Positions 53,679 through 64,000 of a DNA stretch of 64,000 bases are shown here, piece by piece. This DNA comes from Prochilodus magdalenae (taxonomy: Eukaryota; Chordata; Actinopteri; Characiformes; Prochilodontidae): contig JAMWET010000674.1 in assembly GCA_024036415.1 (NCBI GenBank), positions 884,001 through 948,000 on the forward strand. The letters run 5' to 3'. Both the position numbers and the translations under genes were made by a program. Numbering within the stretch: the first letter of the stretch is position 1; each line of letters starts with the position of its first letter. Below the pieces are notes generated by a model. It had not been told where the DNA came from and did no database searches. It saw only the letters and a program-made list of their open reading frames with translations.

Positions 53679-53951
53679 AATACTGTCAGGTGAATAAGCA
53701 GAAGCGGGTAATATTTCAGCTGCATGGGAGGATTATCACAGGACATCATTGGAAACCTCTATAGCGCCATGCCGAGACCTATGCATGGTGCACTAGCAAA
53801 CATGGTAGCCCGATGCCATACTGAGAGACACTACTTCTGTATGTGTAGCTCAATAAATATTACTTATATCCGTCTAAAATTCTCATCATTTATTGTTCCT
53901 GCTTTATCTTCCTTCCCAATACTGTCAGGTGAATAAGCAGAAACGGGTAAA
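53679..53951 (+). mobile_element. family A fragment flanked by a 33-bp direct repeat
   Basis: aatactgtcaggtgaataag and the next 13 or so bases occur at 53679-53712 and 53918-53951. Between them is a 205-bp piece of family A in plus orientation. It is almost identical to the reverse complement of 54095-54300, sharing the private residues RPMHGALANM not found in other copies here. Confidence 0.85.
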
Positions 53952-54026
53952 TGTCCTGGTTTCAGTGACATCACAAAAAGCCACAAGAAGTTCAAATTAG
54001 ACCACACCCCCACCCCTTTTTCAATA

Positions 54027-54800
54027 CACATTCATTGTCCAAAAACTAGCTGCACCCAAAATGAGGTGTAGGATTGCAGTGCTATTGGGAAGGAAGATAA
54101 AGGTTAGCAGGAACAATAAATGATGAGAATTTTAGACTGATATGAGTAATATTTATTGAGCTACACATACAGAAGTAGTGTCTCTCAGTATGGCATCGGG
54201 CTGCCATGTTTGCTAGTGCACCATGCATAGGTCTCGGCATGGAGCTATAGATGTTTCGAATGGTGTCCTGTGATAATCCTCCCATGCAGCTGGAATATTC
54301 ACACACAGTTCCTGCAGATTTTGCGGCAGGGGTGGAGGTGGAGTGATGCCAGGCTTTTTGGATGTGTGGCACATGACCATGGTGTCTTTACACACAGATT
54401 TGTTGGCTGTCTCCACCAAGACAACAATGGGGCTCGTCATTGAAGATGACTCGCTGCCATTTTGAGTCACTCCATGACAGTCTGGGACAACAACATTGCA
54501 CTGTTTGCCTACACTGACGTGGTGCTAAGGGCAGTTATCGTAACTGTCTGCATTCATATAGTCCTGCGTCATGCTGCCAGTGGTAGATGACTCATCGAGG
54601 GCATCACTGCTTGCTAAATGTCTGCAATCATGGCTGTTGGGTCAGTCAGGTACAGCGGTAAGGTCCTTGCTTGTATCACATACGTGACTTAGGTTGAAAC
54701 TTCCACCATTCGGATGTCTCAAAATGTCTAACCTACCCACCAAGTTTCATTCCTGTCGGTTGATTCCTTCTGGGTGCAATTCTTCTGATAACAAGCGCAT
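54027..54800 (-). mobile_element. Tc1/mariner-like element, family A, near full-length relic
   Basis: Left end acattcattgtccaaaaact and right end gggtgcaattcttctgataac are degenerate inverted repeats. The minus strand carries the family transposase remains: HTH near 54590, core near 54440, C-terminal NLQELCVNI near 54310, then SMPRPMHGALAN. Source of the inverted fragment at 53713-53917. Confidence 0.85.
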
Positions 54801-55689
54801 GGTCTGGAGGCACATTGTGCCCAGTGCTTTCATACTATCATTTTTTTTTAGTTTATAGTGTTTTATGATGTGGGCCCTTTAAATAAATTGAAATTGAGTT
54901 AAAAAAAAAAACCTTTTGGTTGGGTCAGCTGGAAAGGGAGGCTGCGGTAAGTCGTACTCGGAGCAGCTGAACCAGCTGAAGCTCAAATCCCCACTGCACT
55001 CTTTCATCCGGCAGTGCGAGCAGTAAGCTCATGCAGGGAACGCACACGGAGAAGCCAGTGGAAAACGTCTCGGCCCTCTCTGACTATCTAAGCAGGGACT
55101 GGCAGACAACATCAGCCTCAGCTGTTCAATGGAGCGTGGCTAGTCTGTGTGTGCGGGCATGTGTGTGCATGTCTGTTTCTGTAGCACAATGTTCAGAGCC
55201 CAATATGTACTGGGCGAATTCGCTGTCTGCCGCAAAGAAGCAGCCACTGTCTGTTCCCTTCGTCAATATGCCACGCTCAATAAAGGAGGAAGGCTCATAT
55301 CGATTTAGTCGTCAGCGAGTAAAATAACATCATGAAGTATTCATAGACGTACTGCTGACCAGGACACACAGGCATGAGCACAGGACAGTAATTGTGTCTC
55401 AGAATGATCAGCACAGCTGCACATCTGCACCAAAACACCAGATAAGGACGGATAACATCACAATTTTGTTTGGATTGGTTCACGCAGTATCTTCCTGCTG
55501 ATGGCGACAGTTTTCTTGTTTAATCTAATAATCACATTCAGAAATAAACATAGCATCATATAGGGGAGTCTATGACTGCTGTACAAACCCATTACACTGA
55601 CATAGCAAAAGCCATGGGATATCAGTATGTAAACTGAATATGAGTGGTGTTACCTCAGGGGCCGGCTTGGAAACATCCACACCTTGTAA
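54801..55689. other. no gene seen
   Basis: Poly-A at 54900. The plus frame at 55031-55327 (98 codons) lacks a recognised domain and splice context. Confidence 0.35.
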
Positions 55690-56625
55690 GTGAGGTGAAC
55701 ACTGGCCAGCATGCTCATGACAAGGTAAAGTGAATTATCGGAGTTTAAAAGAGCCATTCATGGTGAAATGCCTCAACTGGGCTCATGTCAGGTGAATGTG
55801 CAGCCCACTCCATTCATTGGAGCTCCACAGAATGCACTTCGAACCAATTCTGGACAACCTGGGCCCGACGGCATGGTGGTACATGAAGGTCACCAGGCAC
55901 TGAAACATAGCATAGCATGCCATGGGAAAACACCTCACACCAGTATGGAGCCACCATCAGCCTGCACAGTGTCTTGTCGACTTATAGGATCCATGGCTTC
56001 TTGGAGTCTGCATCGTACTGGAACCCTACATAAACAATTGGTACCGTGACTCATCAGACTACACCCATGTTGTCAACCCTCTATGGTCCAGTTAACAAAC
56101 TCACAATGTCGTTTGGTTGACTTAGGCACCCTGGTGGGTCTTCTATTCACATATCCTATGAAAGCTAGCTGGGACATCTTGTATTGAATGTGGATGTGCG
56201 TTCTTCCCAGAGTCGCTTGTCTGTTTGCACGGACAGTTCTAGCCAGACTTTGCTGCTCGCGATTATTAAGCACCCATGGGCAGCGACTGTGCTGTCGACT
56301 GTGGGTGATAATGCTTACTATGACATATTCCCAGTACACATGTAACACTGTCGATCAAGGAATATTAAATATCCGCAAAACTTCAGAAATGGAATTTCAC
56401 ATGTGTTTGGCACAATATCCTCATCCGAACTCTGAATTCACATCACCTTGCCATAAGGACGCTACCCAGCACAAAGGCCCCACTCACAAGATCAACTCTT
56501 CACAACTTTTACAAGTGTGGGCGTACCCGAGCCATCTCCTGAGGTAACAGCATGTGGCAATTTGCCAACTGGCCAATTTACATATTGCGTGTCTTTTGGT
56601 ATGCCTGGGTAATTGTAAAGACGCA
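55690..56625 (-). mobile_element. Tc1/mariner-like element, family G, decayed
   Basis: The minus strand carries, in order, an HTH remnant near 56340-56460 (EIxxxFxISxSTVxRV type), RCPWVLNNREQQSLARTVRA near 56230-56290, NRRPTRVP near 56135, a broken SDESR-type segment near 56060 and QADGGSILVWGVFPWH near 55905-55950. Frameshifts and stops separate these, so it is inactive. Confidence 0.85.
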
Positions 56626-56999
56626 AACTTTAGCTAGTCAGCCAGAATTGCAATGAACTCAGCAGAGTAGCTACATCTGGGATGGGAAGAAAATTGTGTA
56701 GTGCAAACTACAGTCAAACCGCTTTACTGCGGGGGCAAATGTTCACTCCAATATGGCCACTTTCAAGCAACGAGCTGGTGCCATTACACAAGCAAATGTT
56801 TAACCATTTGTAGACATGCCCATATCTATGGAACGCGGGTATTTTACAGGAGACGTTTTTGTGCTCAATCAAATGTATGGTCATGTATCATCAGCACATC
56901 ATCCGAACCTTGCTGCGGCTGCTTCAGTGGAAGTGAGAGCACTCTCTGGCAGTAATTCAGTGATCAGACTCACTTTCCCTCCGTCTGTCCTAACACTTA
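56626..56999. other. no feature seen
   Basis: Unremarkable sequence. The frames at 56701 and 56816 show no domain. Confidence 0.3.
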
Positions 57000-57860
57000 T
57001 TACTCAGTGTGACTGCAGCGAACAGAAAGAAGAGCGCTTTTCTCTCTTCTCCCTTTTCCCCCCTTTTTTCTTAGCAAAGTGCGAGCAAGCAAGAGGACCA
57101 GAGTGGCAACCCAATTACCACAGCATCGGCGTGGCAATTTACAGCAAGTCACTTATGAAATTGTTATGAAGCGATAGAGCGGCCGGCCATCTGTGGCGCG
57201 CGGAACAGGGAGATCAAACAGTCAGGCTCCTCACAGCTCCAGTTACAGGATCAGAGGGGAGGAGGGAGGGAGAAAACAGTCACTGAGCCTAGCTCTAAAA
57301 AGTCCAAATGAATAGATGTCACATCAAATACTCTTTACTGGGCCGTCTCTTTGACACAAATATGCTGTGTTTTTTCCCCCTGATGGGAGAGAGGCGCTCC
57401 GCTAGCCACCCAGGCGTGGAGGCCTGGGCTGGAGAGGGATTTCATTGTGATCCTTGGCCAGACAGATACAGCGGCTCAGGTTGCGCTAACCCAACCCAAG
57501 GTAGCGCTGATGTTCTGTGGTTAGACAGGGCTAATGTGTAGTAGAGTCGTCGCTCCCCCAAACGAGCTGTGTACCCAGGCACGGCTCCAAATCGCTCAGG
57601 CTAATGTAAACAGAAGTGGAAAGACATACAAAAGAAGCAAACATGAATAAATGATGGAGGGGCACGTTTGAAGGCAGGACCTCTACGGCAGACATGACGC
57701 CCGCTGTCAGCTCCGTGCTGCTCCGACACTTTGGAGGCTGAGCGCGAGGAGGCTGAGTGTTAAATGGGAATTAGCGGGGAGGAAGATGAAAAGGACTATA
57801 GGCCAAACACAGAGGGGCTGACGAGGTGCAGCTTGTTTGCCTGCTCAAGCTAAACACTGT
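57000..57860. promoter_or_regulatory. GC-richer repeat-poor block with CpGs
   Basis: Contains gcggccggccatctgtggcg at about 57179-57198, gcgcgcgg and many CpGs against an AT-rich background. No recognised exon. Candidate enhancer or alternative promoter upstream of tafa2 coding exons. Confidence 0.3.
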
Positions 57861-58615
57861 TGATGTTGTTATTATTTTATTTTAGGCATTTTGCACGCTT
57901 AGCAGGTGCTGTTTTCCAGACTGCCTTACAATAGGAAGCAATCAGCAAGCACTGCACACCTAAAAATAAAAGTGCTATAAAGGTGTCTGCATTAGCAATG
58001 CGTTAGAACCTTTTTTGGCTCTCTGAAGAACTTCAGCGCGTGGTCCTTTAACCCTTTAGACGGTTATAATCTACTGAACTGAATTATGAGAGAAAATACA
58101 ATAACCACAGCAACCCTTGGCTTTAATGTGCCATAATTTTTTAATGCTTACACTGAATGCCCAAACAAGAACATGACCTACAGCCTTCAGAAAGATGTTG
58201 AGATAGGCTTTTGACCCAAAAAGTTCTGCTATCCTACAAAGACAGAGATGTCAAAAAAGACATGAATCTTTTAAAGTCTACATTGGTTTTTATACAGTAG
58301 TTATCTCAGCCGAAAGTATTACTGAAAGTATAGTGAAGTTCATGTTTCATCTAAATAATTTGGATAGGTGAGATCCCATCTTCATTCCAGTTCAGTTATG
58401 TCAGTCTTTGATACCTTTAAGTATGAATATACTGTATATGGGTGACACATACACTGCAGAAGCCACTATAAAATTATAAATGAGTATAGTTAAGACTTCT
58501 GGTCACATTCCTTTCACCGTGATTTACTGTGCCATATTAGCAGGATGTATCAATACAGTGATGTAGATGTATTCAGATTTACACTTACAGTAATAAGCTG
58601 TAATTAAAGTACATA

Positions 58616-58626
<11 letters not shown>
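57861..58626. other. no gene seen
   Basis: AT-rich sequence. Confidence 0.3.

Positions 58627-58691
<65 letters not shown>
58627..58691. repeat. (AT)33 microsatellite
   Basis: Abuts the left end of the family D element at 58692. Confidence 0.97.
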
Positions 58692-58693
<2 letters not shown>

Positions 58694-59203
58694 CTCACCA
58701 GCCAGAAAAAAGGTGGTAGTGAACTCAGGCTCCTGAATAAGGATGATCAAGCTATAAATCTGCAAAGTGTATGATCAGATTCACAGATTGAAAAGAGGTG
58801 GTACAGTGTGTGAATGTCTCGGCCCAAGTGTGGAAAATGGGTTGCAAAGCAGGCATCAACGATTGGCTAAAAGGAGTGACTGCATTAGGTGGTGTAAAAG
58901 GCCACAGTGTGAAGGAAGTACCTGAATTTGTAGGTGTGTGGAACCGTACGGTCATACGGGTCTACCAGCAATGGCAAAAATCCCAGTCTACAACGAAGTC
59001 TCGGCAGAATTGTGCCAGGGAAGGCATCTACTAAATTCTGGACCAACTGCACAAGTCTTTGATACAAGAGTGGCTGAACAGTGATGTTGCCCACATCCAG
59101 AAACTTGTCCAGTTTACCCCAATCAAATAGCAGCTGTTATTCATGCTTGTGTTACACGTTATTAGGTACACCTCAGCCACAGGTGACTCATTTTTTGTCT
59201 GGT
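58692..59203 (+). mobile_element. Tc1/mariner-like derivative, family D, with TIRs
   Basis: gctcaccagccagaaaaaagg at the left and cattttttgtctggtgac at the right are inverted. A plus-strand 78-codon frame at 58798-59034 retains a Tc1-type HTH (GHSVKEVPEFVGVWNRTVIRV, TTKSRQNCAREG). No catalytic domain. Sister copy at 38118-38563. Confidence 0.8.
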
Positions 59204-59207
59204 GACA

Positions 59208-59227
59208 AACACACACAGACACACACA

Positions 59228-59264
<37 letters not shown>
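59208..59264. repeat. (CA)n microsatellite
   Basis: CA run with CG interruptions directly after the family D right end. Confidence 0.96.
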
Positions 59265-59267
<3 letters not shown>

Positions 59268-61700
59268 GCACTTTCTTTTTATGAAGACATTTAGGTCTTT
59301 TAAGCTCTTAGTCACTAATATAATGCTGTAGAAAGCTGTGCGGTACAGTACACAGTGAACTGTAATTTGCTGTGTTATTACAGAACACATCTTAAGATGA
59401 GCTGATGCAACTAAATATCCCTAGGAGGCCATGAGAGTGTTCTATAATTCTCCAGTAATCCAGATAGTTAAAGAAGGTTAAGAAGTTTAAATAACCTTTA
59501 TATGATGTAAAGATTACAAACTAATTAGAAAACTACACGCCTGAACCAAGAACAACTTAGGAACATTTATTTTTAGGATTACAGGAATCTTACCCAAGCA
59601 CTCCTACTGAAGGGTCAGCAGCATTCCTGCAAGCACGTGGAACTGGACCTTTAATTTGAGTGCGTGGGGCAATAGTGCCATCCACTATCCTATCCAGTTT
59701 CTATTTTTTATATAATGTGGCATTATTTTAAAGAAATTCTGGCTTATGACAGTGTATCACAGCACGACTCCCTGCTCCCAGGCAACATACATCAACCGCA
59801 GAAGAGTTCAAATCTGTCAAGACCGACATTATTCATCTTTTAGACTTGCCCAAAGTGGAAGGTGGTCTTAAAGAAATGTCAAGGACTTGGATGTACATCA
59901 TCAATCATGAGAGGGTCATACAAATAACATAAGCTATAAAGCCATGCCTTCCAACAACATGAACTCTATCTCTAGAAATCAAAGCCCTAGAGAAAATCAT
60001 CTCAAATTATGTCTGCAGAGACACAACTATGTTTGCCGAGCCATTTATAGAGTACTTAATGAGGCCATAGTAAGGTTTGCAATACCCAAGCCCTGTACTG
60101 TATGTCAGTGAATGAAAACCATTACCACGGCACTATATAAAAACAAAAGGCCTTTTTTCTGCTGTCCTCTTCTGACCCTCTATGCATCATCCCAGAGACC
60201 AGGGTGCACATTTGGTCAAGCCATAGAGATTGCTGAGGCTGACAGATTCCTGGGCATTTGGGCCCAGGGCATAAATGAACTTCTCTCCTGCACCATCCAT
60301 CTACAGCGAACTGTTAGCGGCTACTTCTGATCAATGGCCCTCCCTTGAGGAATCGCACACCCATCTCAGTCAATGGCCTCTGAATGTTATTACATTTCAG
60401 TTCCAGGGAAAAAAAGAGCAGCACCCTGAAACTAATGGAGAGCATGCCACCATTTGATCACCACTCAGCCAACATGCAATGGAAATGGTGAAGGGAAAGG
60501 AACCATGGTCCTTTTAAAAATGGGCTCTGTTGTAGCAACTGTTACTCAGTTGAAGAAGCTTTACAGAATATTAGCAACAATCCCATATGACCTAATGAGA
60601 AACTGTAGCACATTACTTATCCTTTAAAAATAATTACATTTAGAGTGTATTATTAAATTCATTATGTTGAGTGATGGGTCGGACTGGTAATGTTGGTTTT
60701 AATGGCACCGTGACAAATTAATTACATCCATATCAAACCAGTCTAGCTTCAGTTAACGGACAATAAATGAATAATTGAACTGGACTAAGAAAACCACATA
60801 GTTAGGGAATTCAAGTTTGCTAGAAGACTATAGGAGACGCTACATTTAAAGAACCTTCATGTAATGTTTAGTTAAAGTTTGAGCACAGCAACCAATTATC
60901 AGTGTAGCAGTGACACTGAATTAGTGTAGCATAGACATGAAACTGAACCTTCTGCCTTCCCTGCTCAGGACAACAGTGTTATCCACTAAGCCATCCCACT
61001 ATTTTGTATTACTTTATTCTATTTATTACTTTATTTAAAAAGAAATACAGCCTTATGCCAGTGTATTGTGGAATGGTTCCCTGGACAAGATATATTAACT
61101 AAAAAAAAGAACTTATTTAAATTTGACACCCTGATAAATCAGCTTAGTGATTTGTTCATAACGTGAATAAACAGGGAATCTGTTGGACATTTTTAGAGTG
61201 GTCTAATAATGATGATTCTTCACAAGGAGGACCTAAAGCACTTACAAACATGACTTTACTTCACGGTTTACAGTTGACAGTTTTTGCACTGCATCCTTCA
61301 TAACAAACTGTTGTTAACTGTCAATTCCCCATTCATATATTGTCCTGTATAGTATTAACTGTGTTGTGTAGATATTTGTGTGTACTTATTGAATGTTCTG
61401 CAGTTTAACATTGTGGCGTATCTGCACTACACACTATGTAGTTCTGTACAATGTGCTGCTGTTGTTTATTGCAGCATGAGGCCCAGAGGAACGACATTTT
61501 ATTTGAATGTAAAGCTATATTGAGAAGTGACAATAAAAAACTTGACTTGAATGAACTTGTACATTTTGCTACACTGTAATTTATAAATGATCTGATTGAG
61601 AAGTTAGCTTGTAACAAAACCTGAACAATAATTTCCAAGAAAGCTGTATCCTGAGTGTTAAGGCAAGAAGTGTGACATTAAAGCCTGGTCTCATACCATT
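59265..61700. other. no gene seen
   Basis: 59680-59790 and 61000-61120 share a diverged segment (gaaat...cttatg(a/c)cagtgtat...ttccctg), an old dispersed repeat. No domain in any frame. Confidence 0.4.
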
Positions 61701-61774
61701 AGTGTACCCACACAAAAACAGAATCGTCCTTTATTTGGCAATTAAATGTTGCATCCCCTATTAAACCAAAACCA

Positions 61775-61960
61775 GAATTTGTTCCGTATTTCTGTAAATG
61801 TCCGTAAATTTGTTCTGTATTCCCGTAAACGTCCGATATACATGTCTGTCACACACACATGAATGATCACCTTCCCATCAGCCCTAACCAACGACCCAGT
61901 TCAAATATGGGATGCGCCTTGTTCCATATTATCGTAAATGTCCGATAAATGTGTGTTACA
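61775..61960. repeat. degenerate tandem repeat around 'gtaaa(t/c)gtccg'
   Basis: ttccgtatttctgtaaatgt, ttctgtattcccgtaaacgt and ttccatattatcgtaaatgt are successive diverged units, each followed by ccg. The context resembles a fish DNA-transposon subterminal region. Confidence 0.55.
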
Positions 61961-63181
61961 CATGATTGATCACAAACAACCCACCACATGTCACTTATAC
62001 ATGACCACACCCCTCCGTCCTTTATTTCCATTTCTGAAATGTGGCAACCCCAAATGGTGAGTTTCTACAGATGGGCTGTACATTTGAAATGTATTGGCTG
62101 GTTGTTGTCATTTACGTTCACCTGCTTGCATTAAGTGCATTTCTGGACTTAGTGACAGCTTTAAACTCTTGGTAAGTCTAAACAAAGATGTTGTCTGGTT
62201 AAGATTAATTCAAGGTAATGATAAGGTTATTAATAAATAAACTTGTGTATGAGTGTAACTACTTCATGTATGTGGGCAGAATATGGGCTGTTTGTGCACA
62301 TCGCTCCATCATCCTCTTTCCACCCTCACAGTGTCAACAGCACAGATTTGGCCAGATATATAAACTACCTTGGGTTGTCCACATAAGCGAACTGAAATGA
62401 TTCCTAAGTGATTATGTTACAACCAAAACATGAAACAAAGTGTAAAGTGACGAGTAGAAAGGAAGTTGTCTGCTGACATACACGTACATGCAGCCAGGAG
62501 TGGAGGTGATGACAGGTGTTGTCACTCGATGACAAGGCATGGTGAAGGAAGGAAAGTGAAAACACACCAAGATATTATTGGTAAGTATATCTTTCCTGCT
62601 GCTGGAACACAGTGATGAAAAATGTCAGATGGCATTTAGAGGCAAACAAAAGTGACTACACTTCGATCAAAGATTACAGAGAGGCAAGAATTTGGTCTTT
62701 GGAATGATATGACACGATAGATTGTTCCTACAATGACCAAGGACATGAACCTTCACGGTAAAAATGTCCATTTTGATTTCAGGTCCCCCTCTCAGTCCTG
62801 GGCTGAGAAAGGATGGAACTAGACTCTGAGCTGTACATGTATTGGCATATTTATTCAGCACACAGTAATGCATTATATACCTTCGTAACAACTTCGTAAA
62901 CACCTGTATGCCATGTCACATCCGATACTAGTAATGTCTTTATTTCATTAAGGCGCTGCCTAAAGTGTCTGCTTGCCTGAAATCTCCTGGCTAAGCTTTT
63001 CATTCCTCTGCAGTAAGCAAAGAGCAGAGGTAAGTTTGGGGGAGCAGAGAGCTGTTCACTTTCCATAGCGCTCTCCTATTCCTCGCACATACGCATGCTG
63101 CCTCCGAGTCGAGATGCCAGTCATGTTTGCTCTAAATAGCATGCCGTCCCCACCCTCAAAGTGTCAGTAGTGTTTTACATC
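61961..63181. other. no gene seen
   Basis: Minus-strand frames at 62667-62903 and 62851-63066 were checked for a signal peptide like that of TAFA2; none fits. Confidence 0.4.
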
Positions 63182-63225
63182 TCACACACACACACAAACA
63201 CACACACACACCCACACACACACAC
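63182..63225. repeat. (CA)n microsatellite
   Basis: Interrupted CA run. The GC-richer stretch after it (63226-63370) contains cgtggtaac, an X-box half-like site. Confidence 0.95.
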
Positions 63226-63789
63226 TCTCCTCCGAGCCTCCGGAACATGACTGACAGCAGAGATGTCATCGCACATGCTGCCGTGGTAACAAACAACACC
63301 AATCAGTTTCCCATGCTGTCTTATGCCTCCGACGCCAGCTACATCTCAACTCGGGGACGCGTACGGGGTGGCAATCAGATCAGATGAACTGGGAAGAAAT
63401 GGCGGAGGTGGCAGGGCATGGACTAGTTCAGGAGTCAGGAGTGCTCAGAGTGAAGAAAATGCAAATCAGGATTAAGCTGGAAGAACATGACAAGTATAAG
63501 GATCAAATAAAGCATAATGGGAACCGGTTAGATAATGATATTTATACACTCGCTGCCACCTCTAGATTTTATTCTTACTCAGTGTTGTTATCAAATCTTA
63601 TACCTTAAAATAGCAGGAAAGGGATTCAATTTTCTCACCCTTACTGTACGGTGATGCAATGGGATTTCATTTTGAGAAATTCTACACAAAAATATTTCAT
63701 TTTCTATGGCAAAGACATTTCGCACATTCAGTTTACACCAGTGGAAATAAAAATTTAACCAGTGAATATTTAATTCTTGATGTAAGTAA

Positions 63790-64000
63790 TTTGCATGTGA
63801 AAATCAAAATTAATTAATTCCCTGATTCATTCCTTCGTCTTCTATGTTGCTTGTCCCTATGGGTCAAGGGGGGTGCTAGTGCCTCTCCTCGTGCTCACTG
63901 GGCAGAAAGCAGGAACCACCCTGGGCAGGCTGCCAGTTCACCCCAGGGCAGACACACAGACATACACATTCACTCACACCTTCTCCAGATGTGCTCAAAG
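63790..64000 (-). mobile_element. SINE/LINE-like dispersed repeat, cut by the window edge
   Basis: Contains 'ccctatgggtcaaggggggtgc', 'gggcaggctgccagttcaccccagggcagacacac' and 'attcactcacacc', the reverse-orientation body of the repeat class seen at 44095-44424. Confidence 0.65.

Overview
The window looks like a non-compact teleost fish genome, possibly an otophysan (characin, catfish or gymnotiform); that finer placement is only an impression from the repeat families. The evidence is many degenerate Tc1/mariner-like copies, foldback MITEs, a LINE tail, a tRNA-SINE-like unit and very dense (CA)n, (AT)n, (GA)n and (CT)n microsatellites, with almost no coding sequence.

The only gene I can support is a chemokine-like TAFA gene, best matched to tafa2 (fam19a2), on the minus strand. 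Two internal coding exons are clear. One (47368-47517) encodes the CC and CXC part of the mature domain; the other (42992-43116) encodes the WWC...GNKVKTTR part. Together they reproduce the ten-cysteine TAFA spacing exactly, with a phase-1 splice between them. A 12-nt coding tip reading V-T-H-stop, right after a good acceptor at 11639, is proposed as the terminal coding exon; it matches the known TAFA2 C-terminus. On this reading the introns are 4.25 kb and 31.35 kb. Sequence below 11628 is 3' UTR or downstream DNA, and the signal-peptide exon was not found and probably lies beyond 64000.

Layout: 1-11.6 kb is 3' flank with a mirrored-microsatellite foldback element (2645-3116), Tc1-like copies (2170-2625, 9588-10131), a different Tc1-like element nested into the second (10132-11455), and a TTAA-flanked MITE (5465-5699). 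11.6-43 kb is the long last intron, with further Tc1-like copies, a LINE 3' end (22.5-23.1 kb), a tail-only poly(A) insertion with target duplications (31.8-31.9 kb), and several repeat-poor blocks that could be conserved enhancers. 43-47.5 kb holds the two exons, one wrapped in long GA and CT tracts. 47.5-64 kb is upstream intron with further Tc1-like copies, one pair forming a local inverted duplication (53.7-54.8 kb), and GC-richer repeat-poor blocks.

The most unusual signal is around the second exon. Its 5' splice site runs straight into a (GA)n tract, with a complementary (UC)30 and another (GA)30 just upstream in the pre-mRNA, so mutually exclusive RNA stems could form. I found no new protein-based system. 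A possible small two-exon minus-strand frame at 34762-35175 is recorded as unassigned.
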